A stretch of 64,000 nt of DNA from Candidatus Obscuribacter sp. (GCA_016712465.1 JADJQZ010000001.1:5208001-5272000), one strand, 5' to 3'; positions 51,568-60,711 are shown, numbered from the stretch's first letter. Notes: generated by a model from the letters alone, not told the origin. A program made the numbers and translations.

Positions 51568-53283
51568 ATGAGGAAGTTACTGCCAAACTTCAATTTCAAA
51601 GCAGAGGCAAGCCTGTTCTGCACCTTACTGCTTTGTGCACCATCTCTGGTACTGCTAAGTGCAGATCTTCTATATCATCCGATCAATATCAGCAGCTGGC
51701 TTGCCATGCGCATTTATGCCGCCAGGTTGATGACGGAAGGCAAAGAATTATACCTGGACTTTTTTGACTGGACCCAACCCCTGCTTCTCGGCACTTTTAA
51801 ACTATTGCTGCAGGCAAGAGAGCTTCTTGTATGGCTCTGGACTGGTCTTCAGGCAATCGGACAAAACAGCATAAAGGAGAGTCTCCCCTACTTCCTTTTG
51901 CCTGACATATATATCACCCTGGTCATCTTAACCGCTCTGGCAATGAGCCTTCTAATTGGCGCCAGACTGGCAGCCACAGGGAGCAAAGATGGTCAGCACA
52001 GGCACTGGCTGCTTCTGCCCGTGGCTCTTTCGCTAACAGCTTATGTGGTTAGATTCGACTTCGGCGACTTGCAGTTTCTGCTTCTACTGAGCCTGGTGCC
52101 CTGGTTGTTGCTAAAGTTAAAGCGGGCGGCAGGCGAGACCGTAAACACCCCCCTGGCTCTGTTCATTGGCACTCTGGCCGGTCTGGCAGCCTGCCTAGAC
52201 CTGCATTACATCCTGGTCTTTGCCGTCCTATCGTTTCTTTTCAAGCCCGTCAAGAAGAAACCGGCACCGGAAACTCTGACACTACTTCTGGTACCAGTGC
52301 TCTATCTGGCGTGGCTTTTTGCTTTGCCGGCCGAACAAAGCAAGATATTCTATCAGTGGGCAATGCCCGTCAGATTATTGCAATTCACTACCCCAAACGC
52401 CGACCTCTTCGGACCGGATTCCTGCGCGCACCGCTTCGATGTCTGGTGCGCCAGTGCTCTAGCCCTGTTTACAGCCCAGGCCCTTTCGGCCAAGACTTCC
52501 TTCTTGCAGACGGCCGGCAAACAAACCTTGCGTTCGCTGGGGGTTCTGCTTTCGGCAGGACTGGCTCTTTACGTGATTGAAAACCAGGGACTATCGAAAG
52601 ATCTGATTTTGGCAATCTTTGCGGCCACGAGTATTTTCCTGGTTGCTTTAGCAGAAACAAGCAGGGAGCTGGTGAGTCGATTCAGCAAAGAAGAGCGAGA
52701 AGCGCTTCCGCTCAAGTATGCTGTAATAGCTGCTCTGCTTCTGATTTCAATGGCCACCCTGGCCATAGGCGAAAACCTCAGGCAAGACCGGCAGCTGTTG
52801 TTACATGCCCAGACCGGGGGAATCAAGAGTGAGAAAGTCGATCTGGAGACAGCCCTTACCACTTACTCCAGACCAGGCAGCAAGATAGTCTTCTTCAATG
52901 AGCTGGCCCAACCGGCCTATCCAATGCTTATGACCTACGAGAGAAAGCCGGGCAGCTACCTGTTATTCAGCCGCCCCCTCCTGCTATTGAACTGGCATAA
53001 AGAACACGGGAAATTGACGGACGCACTCAGTGAATTCCACAACTACATACATGACGACTTGAAAGCAGCGCTCGAAAGCAAGGATACGGCACTGGTAATC
53101 ATGGACGCGACCATGCTACCCACCATGAAGTCATCGGGACTGGAAAAGACTATTTCAGACGGCTTCAAGCAACTGCCGCCGGGCTGCTTCTACAGCGCCC
53201 GCAACAGACAGCCCCACGAATACGCCGGCTACAACTGGGAGTATTTCATCTTCGGTAGAAACAGTGGTGAAACGTCCCAATGA
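51568..53283 (+). CDS. Polytopic membrane protein, GT39/ArnT-like
   Basis: A 571-residue inner-membrane protein with about ten hydrophobic helices followed by a soluble C-terminal domain of about 160 residues. The segment AMRIYAARLMTEGKELYLDFFDWTQPLL in the first periplasmic loop, with an acidic D-F-F-D-W, is like the catalytic loop of lipid-phosphosugar-dependent glycosyltransferases (GT39/GT83-type). It would then transfer sugar from polyprenyl-phosphate in the periplasm. Alternatively it is a relative without catalytic function. The gene overlaps the next one by four bases (ATGA), and both share the motif. The start is ATG 51568 or the adjoining GTG 51565. Confidence 0.7.
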   Translation: MRKLLPNFNFKAEASLFCTLLLCAPSLVLLSADLLYHPINISSWLAMRIYAARLMTEGKELYLDFFDWTQPLLLGTFKLLLQARELLVWLWTGLQAIGQNSIKESLPYFLLPDIYITLVILTALAMSLLIGARLAATGSKDGQHRHWLLLPVALSLTAYVVRFDFGDLQFLLLLSLVPWLLLKLKRAAGETVNTPLALFIGTLAGLAACLDLHYILVFAVLSFLFKPVKKKPAPETLTLLLVPVLYLAWLFALPAEQSKIFYQWAMPVRLLQFTTPNADLFGPDSCAHRFDVWCASALALFTAQALSAKTSFLQTAGKQTLRSLGVLLSAGLALYVIENQGLSKDLILAIFAATSIFLVALAETSRELVSRFSKEEREALPLKYAVIAALLLISMATLAIGENLRQDRQLLLHAQTGGIKSEKVDLETALTTYSRPGSKIVFFNELAQPAYPMLMTYERKPGSYLLFSRPLLLLNWHKEHGKLTDALSEFHNYIHDDLKAALESKDTALVIMDATMLPTMKSSGLEKTISDGFKQLPPGCFYSARNRQPHEYAGYNWEYFIFGRNSGETSQ

Positions 53284-55031
53284 AACTGACGCGCCGCTTC
53301 TATCTTTATTTCAGTCTTGCCATTTGCCTGGTGCTCCTCATAGCACCACTCGACTACTGGCTCAAACACCCACTCTTGACCTACGCCGATCAGGCCCTCT
53401 ACCTGGAGTGTGCCAGGTTGATTCTGGAAGGACAAGTACCATATCGAGATTTCTTCGAATGGAACCCACCTTTGATAATGTACCTGAGTATTGTGCCGGT
53501 GGTGCTGGCGCAGATCTTAAAACTACCGATCATTCTATGTTTCAACCTCTGCGTCCTGAGCCTCAGTGCCCTCTCTGCCGCCCTTTCCTTATTCCTTTTA
53601 AATCGCTTTCTGACAATCAGGGGCTTTATCAGCATGGTGCCGGTGGTACTTTCGGCGGTGTATTACTCCTGCCGGGAACTTTACTCCTTCGGAGAGCGCG
53701 AGCATCTTTTCGTGCTGGCTTACTTTCCCTTTTTCATCTGGCGAATGCTGCGCCACCAGGGCAAACACCTGGCCGCGCTGGAAGGCTACCTGCCACTGCC
53801 GCTGGGAGTCTGGACCGGCCTGATGCTCTGCCTGAAACCGCAGTTTGTCATGTGTGCCGCGGCCTGTGAGCTGGTCTTTCTAATGGGAAAGGCTAAGAGC
53901 ACCCTCGTCAAACGCATGAAAGATCCCGAGATCCTGGTCTTTCTCTCAATAGCCGGTCTATATTTGCTCTCGCTGCTAATCACTCCGGGCGGTGCGGCAC
54001 AGACTCTTTTCATGAAGATTCTGCCTATGCACGGGCAAGGCTACGACTTTTCCAGACGAGCGCTAATCTACATGCTGCGCGGCGATAACTTTATGGCTAC
54101 GGCTACCTATACGATACTGGCAGGCAGCGCCCTGGGCTTTCTATTTGGTCGCTACAGCCTCTACATTTCAGCTCTGGGAGCCTTTTTATCAATAGGCTTG
54201 TTCAATTATATCTACGGCGGACAGGCCTGGATCTACCGGCTAGTTCCGGCTGAATTCGCGGCCTTTTTGATTGTTGCCGGCGGCGTCGGACTATTGCTGA
54301 GGCTAGCCATTCTCAAAAAGAAACAAATCCAAACCATTTCTTTGCTGGTACTGACCTTACTAATGGGGTTGTCCCTCTATCTGACGCAAGGCGCCATGGC
54401 CGCCACCAGGCTGACCCTGGCCACATCGGAGCCCTTTGACTTAGCCCGCGTCGGCTACAACGGCAGCTGCCCCAGAGGCGATTTCGAAGGGCTGTTCTAT
54501 GCCATCGTTGATAATACCAGTGCCGGTGACCGGGTCGCTTTTTTGGGCACCGGCATCAGCCCGGGCTTCCCCGCCATTTTGCAGGCAAATAGAAATTCCG
54601 GAGCCCACTATCTCTTTTCCATACTGGCTCAGATACAACATTGTCGCAATCTCTACGGAGAAGAAAAATGGCAGCCCATGCTGGATAAATTAATTGAGAA
54701 ACATGGTCTTGACGTGCAAAAGTTTTCACCAAAACTGATAGCCATACAAGCGATTCATATGAATGCCATTCTCAGGCGAGCTAATTTCTTTGAGCGGTAT
54801 ATGCTCAACTATAAGAAGATTGGCACAGTCGACGGTAATGATCTTTATCTGCGGGTGGGTGCGGGCGGTCGCAATCTATCGCCGCAAGCATGGAAAGCAC
54901 TGCACAAAGAAGTGGTGCTGAATATACTGGGTGAAAAAGCCACCGTGCCGGATGAGAGCAGACGAACAGGACTGGATGAAGAACTAATTAAAAGATGGAT
55001 AGAAGAAGCCAATCAAATGCTAAGTAAATAG
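53280..55031 (+). CDS. Polytopic membrane protein, GT39-like paralogue
   Basis: A 583-residue partner of the previous gene with a similar plan: ten or so membrane helices and a C-terminal soluble part (~400-583). The first-loop motif is ADQALYLECARLILEGQVPYRDFFEWNPPLIMY, closely matching the D-F-F-x-W-x-x-P of its neighbour, and typical of polyprenyl-phosphate-sugar glycosyltransferases in which the acidic residue is catalytic. The soluble part begins GDFEGLFYAIVDNTSAGDRVAFLGTGISPGFPAIL. The tandem arrangement and 4-base overlap imply a two-component function, perhaps on a surface glycan or lipid. The acceptor is unknown. Confidence 0.72.
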   Translation: MKLTRRFYLYFSLAICLVLLIAPLDYWLKHPLLTYADQALYLECARLILEGQVPYRDFFEWNPPLIMYLSIVPVVLAQILKLPIILCFNLCVLSLSALSAALSLFLLNRFLTIRGFISMVPVVLSAVYYSCRELYSFGEREHLFVLAYFPFFIWRMLRHQGKHLAALEGYLPLPLGVWTGLMLCLKPQFVMCAAACELVFLMGKAKSTLVKRMKDPEILVFLSIAGLYLLSLLITPGGAAQTLFMKILPMHGQGYDFSRRALIYMLRGDNFMATATYTILAGSALGFLFGRYSLYISALGAFLSIGLFNYIYGGQAWIYRLVPAEFAAFLIVAGGVGLLLRLAILKKKQIQTISLLVLTLLMGLSLYLTQGAMAATRLTLATSEPFDLARVGYNGSCPRGDFEGLFYAIVDNTSAGDRVAFLGTGISPGFPAILQANRNSGAHYLFSILAQIQHCRNLYGEEKWQPMLDKLIEKHGLDVQKFSPKLIAIQAIHMNAILRRANFFERYMLNYKKIGTVDGNDLYLRVGAGGRNLSPQAWKALHKEVVLNILGEKATVPDESRRTGLDEELIKRWIEEANQMLSK

Positions 55032-55090
55032 AATACCGCCACGTGCCTTTGTCGCAGGCAACTACGACTATGGCAAAAGCGGTCAAGCCC

Positions 55091-55106
55091 TTGACATAGA
55101 ATTCTA
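55091..55106 (+). promoter_or_regulatory. Possible -35 TTGACA with overlapping palindrome
   Basis: A perfect TTGACA (55091-55096) is followed at once by the palindrome TAGAATTCTA (55097-55106), about 75 bases before the AraC-family gene. No good -10 is visible at the expected spacing. The palindrome would sit between -35 and -10, where a repressor or autoregulator could act. Confidence 0.35.
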
Positions 55107-55179
55107 ACTAGAAAATCAATGGAGCCAACTTAGCAAAAAAGGTCAAAACCGCAATTTTCACTTCACTTAAGATATCTAC

Positions 55180-56076
55180 GTGCCTGGCGAAAAATACCTT
55201 GAAAATGTAATGGCGGCCATCGACTTCATCGAGGAGCATCTCCTCGACGAAAATCTTTCGGCCAGCGAGGCAGCAAAGCACGCTGGATTTTCGGAATACC
55301 ACTTCCATCGTATCTTTACTTCCTTAACCGGCGACTCCATCGCCGAGTATATTCGCGACAGGCGTCTATCAGAAGCAGCCTTAGAGCTTGGGCAAAGCCG
55401 AGAGTCAATTCTCACTTACGCAATCAAATATGGATTCGAAAGCCAGGAAACATTTACCAGGGCTTTCAAACGAACTTTCGGAGTTACACCGGGAGCCTAT
55501 CGCAAAGCCCGGCAAGGCCGGAGCCTGCCACCGGATATGATGGCAAAGCGAGCCTTCAGCCTGGCCCTTCTGGAACACATATGCAAAGGAGGAATCAACA
55601 TGGAACCGGTGATAGTGGAGCGGCAGGAAGAGTATGTCGTGGGCATGGGCGACAGCTTCGCGCCCAAAGCTTCCATAAAAATCAAAGCACTCTGGGATGA
55701 GTTTATGAAGCGCTCTCATGAAATTGAAGCCAGGTCAGATCTGGCTTACGGTGTCTGCACGGCCAAGCACCCGGAAATAGAGACGAAAGAAGGTTGCTGC
55801 ATGGTCTATATAGCAGCTCTACCGGTGCAAGAAGACAGCGAGGTGCCACCGGGAATGGTGAAAGTCAAACTGGAAGGGGGAGAATACGCCAGATTCACCC
55901 ACCGGGGCCCGATACTGGAGATCGGTCGCACCGTGGACTACATTTGGGGACAGTGGAACCCGCAGGCCCCTTACAAAAGACGGAACAGCGCCGACTTCGA
56001 GCTTTACGACGAGCGCTTCAATCCGGAGAGCGCCGAGAGTGAAGTGGATATTTATGTACCACTTACAAGACGTTAG
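55180..56076 (+). CDS. AraC-family regulator with GyrI-like ligand domain
   Basis: A 298-residue transcription regulator. Residues ~8-105 are an AraC-type double helix-turn-helix (NLSASEAAKHAGFSEYHFHRIFTSLTGDSIAEYIRDRRLSEAALEL... YAIKYGFESQETFTRAFKRTFGVTPGAYRK). Residues ~140-298 are a GyrI-like/SOUL-type small-molecule-binding domain (VIVERQEEYVVGMGDSF... IKALWDEFMKR... YGVCTAKHPEIETKEGCCMVYIAALPVQ... GEYARFTHRGPILEIGRTVDYIWGQW... FELYDERFNPESAESEVDIYVPL). The combination is that of Rob/BmrR-like drug or hydrophobic-ligand sensors. The start is GTG 55180. It overlaps the convergent acetyltransferase by 14 bases. Its targets are unknown. Confidence 0.9.
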   Translation: MPGEKYLENVMAAIDFIEEHLLDENLSASEAAKHAGFSEYHFHRIFTSLTGDSIAEYIRDRRLSEAALELGQSRESILTYAIKYGFESQETFTRAFKRTFGVTPGAYRKARQGRSLPPDMMAKRAFSLALLEHICKGGINMEPVIVERQEEYVVGMGDSFAPKASIKIKALWDEFMKRSHEIEARSDLAYGVCTAKHPEIETKEGCCMVYIAALPVQEDSEVPPGMVKVKLEGGEYARFTHRGPILEIGRTVDYIWGQWNPQAPYKRRNSADFELYDERFNPESAESEVDIYVPLTRR

Positions 56077-56566
56077 AAGTTGCTGCCGATCGCTTCAGCT
56101 CCAGCAAGACCGCCGCGCCGTCAGGAGTAGAAATATCGCCGAGGCGAGTGAAACCGGCTTTCTGCAGGGCGGCAATAGAGCGCGGATTCTCCGGTGAAGG
56201 GTCGGATATTATCCTGTTCACGGAAGGATTCGAGAATAGCTTGCGGGCAAAGGCTTGCAGCAATGCCGTACCAAGACCGTGATTGAGCTTGCCGGCCTCA
56301 CCGATAAAGAAGTCGATGCCTACAGTGCCTGGATCGGTAATGTCTTCCCACCAGCCGTCTGAGCAAAGGCAGGCTATATAACTTTGAATATAGGCCAATG
56401 GCTGGCCATCAAGATAGACCAGGAAGCGCTCGCACTTCTCTACCTCGTCTTTGAAATAAGATTCCTGCACTGCCGCCAGGGTTAAAGGTCCGTCCCAGCG
56501 CTCAGCCACATGGGGCGCGTTCAACCAACCATGCAGAAGCTGCACTTGCTCCGGGGTGTCGGTCAA
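56063..56566 (-). CDS. GNAT family N-acetyltransferase
   Basis: A ~167-residue acyl-CoA N-acyltransferase of the acetyltransf_8/AAC(6')-like group. It contains LLHGWLNAPHVAERWDGP, FLVYLDGQPLAYIQSYIAC, TVGIDFFIGEAGKLNHGLGTALLQAFARKLF (the acetyl-CoA pyrophosphate loop, G-x-G) and IISDPSPENPRSIAALQKAGFTRLGD. The substrate is not predictable. The annotated TTG 56566 lacks a ribosome site, and the frame upstream reads SLNFRFEKL, which looks like the family's first strand but has no ATG, GTG or TTG before it. The true start may be unusual, or the N-terminus slightly damaged. It follows the Crp-like gene on the same strand with 17 bases between. Confidence 0.82.
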   Translation of the reverse strand: MTDTPEQVQLLHGWLNAPHVAERWDGPLTLAAVQESYFKDEVEKCERFLVYLDGQPLAYIQSYIACLCSDGWWEDITDPGTVGIDFFIGEAGKLNHGLGTALLQAFARKLFSNPSVNRIISDPSPENPRSIAALQKAGFTRLGDISTPDGAAVLLELKRSAATSNVL

Positions 56567-56583
56567 TTTCTCAAAGCGAAAGT

Positions 56584-57276
56584 TCAGAGATGTCGCACCA
56601 GTTCTTCCAGGGCATTCATATTGTGGATGGTGACTCGCTTGGACTCGATATCGATCCAGTGGCTGTCACGGAATCTATTCAAGATCTGAGTGACGGTAAC
56701 CCGGCTGGAGCCAACCATATCGGCGATTTCTTGATGGGTGAGAGGAAATTCCACTCGCACGCCGTTGGGAGTAACCTTGCCGTGTGTTTCGGCCAGTGTC
56801 ACCAGCAAACGGGCGACGCGGCTGGGAACTTGCCTGAAAACCAGATCTTCGATACGCGCCTGGGCTTGCTTGAGCCTATCGCCGAGAATTCCTATAAAGC
56901 GCAAACCAAATTCAGGATTCTCCCGCACGAAATTGAGGAAGGCTTCCCGGCCAATCTGGTAAATGCGGCTGTCTTCCAGTGTTTCAGCATAACTATCGTG
57001 CTCGTCGGTCTCCCAGGCCGCTTCGCCTATCATGTCGCCCGGCCCGAGCAGAGCCAGAATTACGGTTTTGCCTTCAGTGGAAAGCCTGGTCACCCGCACC
57101 CGCCCCTTCTCTATAAAGTAGATGGCGTCACAGGGGGTGCCGGGAGAGAAAATCAGATGGTGCTTGGGCAGCTCCAGCTCTTCTAAGATGCCTAAAAGCC
57201 GCCCCAGTTCCACGGGATTGAAGGATTCGAAAATCTCCGACTGTCTCAAACTGAACAGTCTCTGAGCACCTTTCAT
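56584..57276 (-). CDS. Crp/Fnr family transcription regulator
   Basis: A 230-residue regulator with an N-terminal cyclic-nucleotide-binding beta-barrel (LPKHHLIFSPGTPCDAIYFIEKGRVRVTRLSTEGKTVILALLGPGDMIGEAAWE), the dimerisation helix (RFIGILGDRLKQAQARIEDLVFRQVPSRVARLLVTLA) and a winged HTH (FPLTHQEIADMVGSSRVTVTQILNRFRDSHWID). The cAMP-pocket GExA is seen as GEAAW, close to the Crp consensus, but the Arg-Ser pair of true cAMP binding is not evident, so ligand use is uncertain. No Fnr cysteines. ATG 57276 has AGAGGTC upstream. It is transcribed away from recA; a 14-bp palindrome 80 bases upstream is a candidate self-operator. Confidence 0.92.
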   Translation of the reverse strand: MKGAQRLFSLRQSEIFESFNPVELGRLLGILEELELPKHHLIFSPGTPCDAIYFIEKGRVRVTRLSTEGKTVILALLGPGDMIGEAAWETDEHDSYAETLEDSRIYQIGREAFLNFVRENPEFGLRFIGILGDRLKQAQARIEDLVFRQVPSRVARLLVTLAETHGKVTPNGVRVEFPLTHQEIADMVGSSRVTVTQILNRFRDSHWIDIESKRVTIHNMNALEELVRHL

Positions 57277-57355
57277 AGGTCTGACCTCTTATGCTTATCC
57301 CGCGAAATATTAAACATGACAAGTTTTCTCCGACTTTATTGAACTAAGCCGCGTG

Positions 57356-57369
57356 AGATAACGTTATCT
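57356..57369. promoter_or_regulatory. 14-bp perfect palindrome, candidate operator
   Basis: AGATAACGTTATCT reads the same on both strands and lies 80 bases before the Crp-like start codon. Its size suits a homodimeric regulator. It does not match the E. coli CRP or FNR consensus. Autoregulation is inference. Confidence 0.5.
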
Positions 57370-57381
57370 GTATTACCCTTC

Positions 57382-57411
57382 GGTTGTTTTTTGTTGGGTA
57401 ACAACCTTTTT
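57382..57411 (+). terminator. Hairpin followed by T5 in the crp-recA gap
   Basis: GGTTGTT and AACAACC make a 7-bp stem with an 11-base loop, followed by TTTTT. It has terminator form in the plus direction although no gene ends there, so a short upstream transcript or leader is possible. Confidence 0.4.
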
Positions 57412-57728
57412 ATACCCCCGCCACCCTTTTTATAACTTCCCAAGAGGTTCCCCTCGAAAGAACTATCTAGCAAGGATGGCAAAAGCAAGGATCCCACCAG
57501 GATCTATGCCATAAATCCGCCCAGCAAACTGCACCGATCGCATATACACTAGACAGCAAGCGGGTTTCCTGCTGAGTTTTAATTCGAGCTGAGGGGCAAA
57601 GCCGTTATAATTTGCCGGGTGTGCAGATTTATCAGCACAGTTTAAATATGCCTTTTTGAAAGGCTTGCGCTATTTGTATGGTTTGGCGATAGCTTGAGCT
57701 TTAGCTTATCTATTTGAGGAGAATTAAT

Positions 57729-58871
57729 ATGGCGGTAGTCACAAAAGAGAAAACGCAAGTGGAAAAGAACACGGAAAAGCCAAGCAAAGCCTCTGCCGAC
57801 AAAGCAAGCAAAAATGAGCCTACGCCTTCCCAGGAAAGGCTGAAGGCCCTCGGACTGGCTCTTGATTCCATCAAGAAGCAATACGGCGACGGCTCCATCA
57901 TGAAGTTGGGCGATTCCCGTCACACCTCGGTAGAAGTAGTACCCACCGGTGCTCTTTCCCTGGACGTGGCCCTGGGTATCGGCGGTCTGCCGAGAGGTCG
58001 AATCATAGAAATCTACGGACCTGAATCTTCCGGTAAAACCACCCTGGCTCAGCACGTGGCAGCAGAAGTACAAAAACTGGGCGGCATCGCCGCCATAGTC
58101 GACGCCGAACACGCCATGGATCCCGAATACGCTCGGGCCCTGGGCGTAAACGTCGATGAGTTGCTTATCTCGCAGCCCGACACCGGCGAACAAGCCCTCG
58201 AGATCACCGAGCAACTGGTGCGCTCCGGAGCTGTAGACCTGGTCATCGTCGACTCCGTAGCGGCTCTGGTGCCGAAAGCCGAGATTGAAGGCGAAATGGG
58301 CGACAGCCTGCCTGGTCTGCAAGCCCGCCTGATGAGCCAGGCCCTGCGCAAACTCACGGCCGTGGTAGCTAAGACCCACACCATCGTCATCTTCATCAAC
58401 CAGCTCAGACAGAAGATCGGCGTCATGTACGGCAACCCCGAAACCACAACCGGTGGAAACGCGCTCAAATTCTACGCCTCGGTCCGCCTGGATATCCGTA
58501 AGATTGAGACCCTCAAGAAAGACGGCAGCGAAATCGGTAACCGCGTCAAAGTGAAAGTAGTGAAAAACAAAGTAGCTCCGCCTTTCCGCATCGCCGAATT
58601 CGACATCATCTACGGTCGCGGCATCAACTCTGCCGGTTGCTTGCTCGATATGGCTGCCGAAATGGATATCGTTAAGAAGTCCGGCACCTGGTTCAGCTAC
58701 AAAGAAGACCGTATCGGTCAGGGTCGCGACCAGGCCCGCAACTTCCTGGAAGCCAATCCGGACATGTTGAAAGAAATCGAAGCCCGCGTCAAAGCGGAAC
58801 TCACTAAAGGTGCCGTTCCCGCCGACAGCAAGGCCGAGAAAGCCGAAAAAGCTGCAAATAAAGATAAGTAA
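57729..58871 (+). CDS. recA: Recombinase RecA
   Basis: Strand-exchange recombinase and SOS co-protease, 380 residues. Walker A is [15 protein letters not shown], the catalytic Glu segment is [40 protein letters not shown], Walker B is [24 protein letters not shown], and the DNA-binding loop L2 region with [39 protein letters not shown] is intact. A Lys/Ala-rich N-terminal extension (~40 residues, [24 protein letters not shown]) and a similar Lys/Glu-rich tail are unusual but harmless. The start is ATG 57729 with TGAGGAG at a good distance; a TTG at 57714 overlaps that site. Strong hairpins follow the stop codon. Confidence 0.98.
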   Translation: MAVVTKEKTQVEKNTEKPSKASADKASKNEPTPSQERLKALGLALDSIKKQYGDGSIMKLGDSRHTSVEVVPTGALSLDVALGIGGLPRGRIIEIYGPESSGKTTLAQHVAAEVQKLGGIAAIVDAEHAMDPEYARALGVNVDELLISQPDTGEQALEITEQLVRSGAVDLVIVDSVAALVPKAEIEGEMGDSLPGLQARLMSQALRKLTAVVAKTHTIVIFINQLRQKIGVMYGNPETTTGGNALKFYASVRLDIRKIETLKKDGSEIGNRVKVKVVKNKVAPPFRIAEFDIIYGRGINSAGCLLDMAAEMDIVKKSGTWFSYKEDRIGQGRDQARNFLEANPDMLKEIEARVKAELTKGAVPADSKAEKAEKAANKDK

Positions 58872-58881
58872 TAATTCCCTT

Positions 58882-58963
58882 CCCTGTGCCTGGCACAGGG
58901 GCAGCTTCTCGGGAAGTTAAGATGAAAAGCGAAATTGGAGTGGTCGACAGGCCACTCCAATTT
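58882..58963 (+). terminator. Two hairpins after recA
   Basis: CCCTGTGC/GCACAGGG (58882-58889 with 58893-58900) is an 8-bp stem starting ten bases after the recA stop. A second, perfect 12-bp stem, AAATTGGAGTGG/CCACTCCAATTT (58932-58943 with 58952-58963), follows. Neither has a long T-run, but the second ends in TTT on this strand. They probably end or protect the recA mRNA. Confidence 0.5.
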
Positions 58964-59023
58964 GCACTAGCGGCTTTAAAATCAGGTGAGACAGCCTGTA
59001 TTACGAACCTAGAAACTAAGGAT

Positions 59024-60694
59024 ATGGCCACGGCAACCAAGAAAACCGGCAAGCAAAAAAATACGGGGAGCAAAGAAACTGCTTCCAAAGCCAACAGCCG
59101 CCCGGGCGCTTTTTTGCAGCACGCTTTTGAAGAAAAAGGCCTAATGCAGAACCCCTTCATGGCTTTGCTCTTTGGCGCCATCCTGGGCCTTTCCGCTCCC
59201 GGACTGGAGCAATGGTATCTGGCCTGGTTTGCTCTTGCGCCCCTCTTTCTCATGATTTATGCCAGCCAGTCCCTGATCAGACAGTGGCTTCTGGGGCTGT
59301 GCTTCGGTCTTGGGTACAATCTCGTCTACCTGCACTGGTACTTGAACCTGGCGCCGCTAGACTGGATGGGCTTTCCTGGTCTGGCCGGTACGGGATTGTC
59401 CGTGCTGGCCTGGCTCATCGTCTCCTTCCACCAGGCCCTGATTATTGCCATCTTCAGCGTTGTAGCGGCAAGACTGCCCATCTGTGCCGGTTTCACCTTC
59501 AAACGCGCAGACCAGAAGCAGGGCGGAAAGTGGATGATTCCGGCCCTCTCGGTGATTCCCCTGGTATGGGTACTGATCGTCAACAAAATAGGCAACAGTC
59601 CCGACTTTCTCGGCGTGCCCTGGAGCATGCTCGAGTACACCCAGTATCGCCAGGGTATGCTCATCCAGGGTGCCTCTGTCTTCGGCGGCATCGGACTTTC
59701 TTATGTGCTGGTGGCGGCAAATCTGGCTTTCGCCTGCCTCTTTGCCGCCTTTACGGAAATTCCCGCCCTCAAGCGCCTCTTTGCCGAAAACAAAGACAGC
59801 GCCTTCTACTACTGCCTCGGCACGGCACTCCTGATGGGCGCCTATGTGGCACCCGGTCTGGTGCAGGGCTCTAACATCAATTTAAAGCCCGAGCATAATG
59901 TAGCCATTCTGGAAGGGGCTATCAATATCGACATGCAGAAAACCTCACACAGGTATTCTCTTACGGAAATTATGGAACGCTACGACCTGCTCTTTAAGAC
60001 AGCCGGAACCGACAACTTGCATGGTTTGACGGTTTTACCAGAGGGAGCCCTGCCGGCTTATTTGAATGAATGTCCGGAAGTCTTAAACTGGCTCAAGAAG
60101 TCTGCCGTTGAGCACAAAACCGACATCGTCGTAGGCGCCATGGACCGCCAGAGCCTTGACCACCCTTACAACGCCGCCTTCGGCGTATCAAGCAGCGGTC
60201 TGAAGTGCCAGGAAGCCTATCACAAACGCTATCTAGTGCCCCTGGGCGAATACACGCCCCTCTTTGTCAAGTACCTGCCCGAGTGGGTGAGAAGGTGGAC
60301 CAATACCCCTTCAGGAAGCGGCTTTGCCGCCGGAAAGCAGCCGGCCCTTCTGCCCCTCAACCTGGCCAGGGTCGGTCCCCTCATTTGCTTCGAATCCATC
60401 TCCCCGGAACTCACCGCCGCCACTTGCCGGGAAGGAGCCGAGCTGCTTGTTAACATTTCCGACCTGGCCTGGTTTCATAAATCCAATTGCGGCAAGCAAA
60501 TGCTCGCCTTTGCCGTCTTTCGCGCTGTTGAAAACCGGCGTTACTTTGTCTTTGCCGCCAATACCGGACCATCCGCTCTCATTGACGCCAGAGGTACAAT
60601 AGCGGAATATGGTCAGCAGGATGAAAGTAAAGTAGTCTGTGGCAAAGTTGGATTAAATAGCTCGATAACCCCCTTCGCTCTGTGGTACAGATAG
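59024..60694 (+). CDS. lnt: Apolipoprotein N-acyltransferase
   Basis: Integral inner-membrane enzyme that N-acylates the lipid-modified cysteine of lipoproteins, the last step of maturation in diderms. A Lys/Thr-rich N-terminal tail (~35 residues) is followed by seven or eight hydrophobic helices (from ~MQNPFMALLFGAILGL) and a periplasmic nitrilase-like domain. The catalytic Glu is in TVLPEGALPAYL, the Lys in YHKRYLVPLGEYTPLF and the nucleophile Cys in GPLICFESISPEL. I start it at ATG 59024: the earlier frame (from 58886 or ATG 58922) spans the recA hairpins and has codon usage unlike the gene, although ATG 58922 has GGGAAG upstream. It follows recA by 152 bases. Confidence 0.93.
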   Translation: MATATKKTGKQKNTGSKETASKANSRPGAFLQHAFEEKGLMQNPFMALLFGAILGLSAPGLEQWYLAWFALAPLFLMIYASQSLIRQWLLGLCFGLGYNLVYLHWYLNLAPLDWMGFPGLAGTGLSVLAWLIVSFHQALIIAIFSVVAARLPICAGFTFKRADQKQGGKWMIPALSVIPLVWVLIVNKIGNSPDFLGVPWSMLEYTQYRQGMLIQGASVFGGIGLSYVLVAANLAFACLFAAFTEIPALKRLFAENKDSAFYYCLGTALLMGAYVAPGLVQGSNINLKPEHNVAILEGAINIDMQKTSHRYSLTEIMERYDLLFKTAGTDNLHGLTVLPEGALPAYLNECPEVLNWLKKSAVEHKTDIVVGAMDRQSLDHPYNAAFGVSSSGLKCQEAYHKRYLVPLGEYTPLFVKYLPEWVRRWTNTPSGSGFAAGKQPALLPLNLARVGPLICFESISPELTAATCREGAELLVNISDLAWFHKSNCGKQMLAFAVFRAVENRRYFVFAANTGPSALIDARGTIAEYGQQDESKVVCGKVGLNSSITPFALWYR

Positions 60695-60711
60695 AAGAGT
60701 ACTAGCCAACC

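Larger units (their letters stand above)
57277..57728. other. Intergenic region between Crp-like gene and recA
   Basis: About 450 bases, divergently flanked. It holds a perfect palindrome, a T-tailed hairpin, and a perfect TATAAT (57606-57611) that could be the recA -10, about 118 bases before its ATG. A -35 at normal distance is poor (TTCGAG). I looked for LexA-type boxes (GAAC-N4-GTTC, CTGT-N8-ACAG, RGTAC-N3-DGTWC) and did not see one. Confidence 0.6.

Noticed and set aside
57277..57728. LexA/SOS box upstream of recA
   Set aside because: No sequence close to the E. coli, Bacillus or cyanobacterial LexA consensus was found by eye.
58886..59023. Longer lnt start at GTG 58886
   Set aside because: That GTG lies inside the hairpin after recA and the following codons do not resemble the gene.
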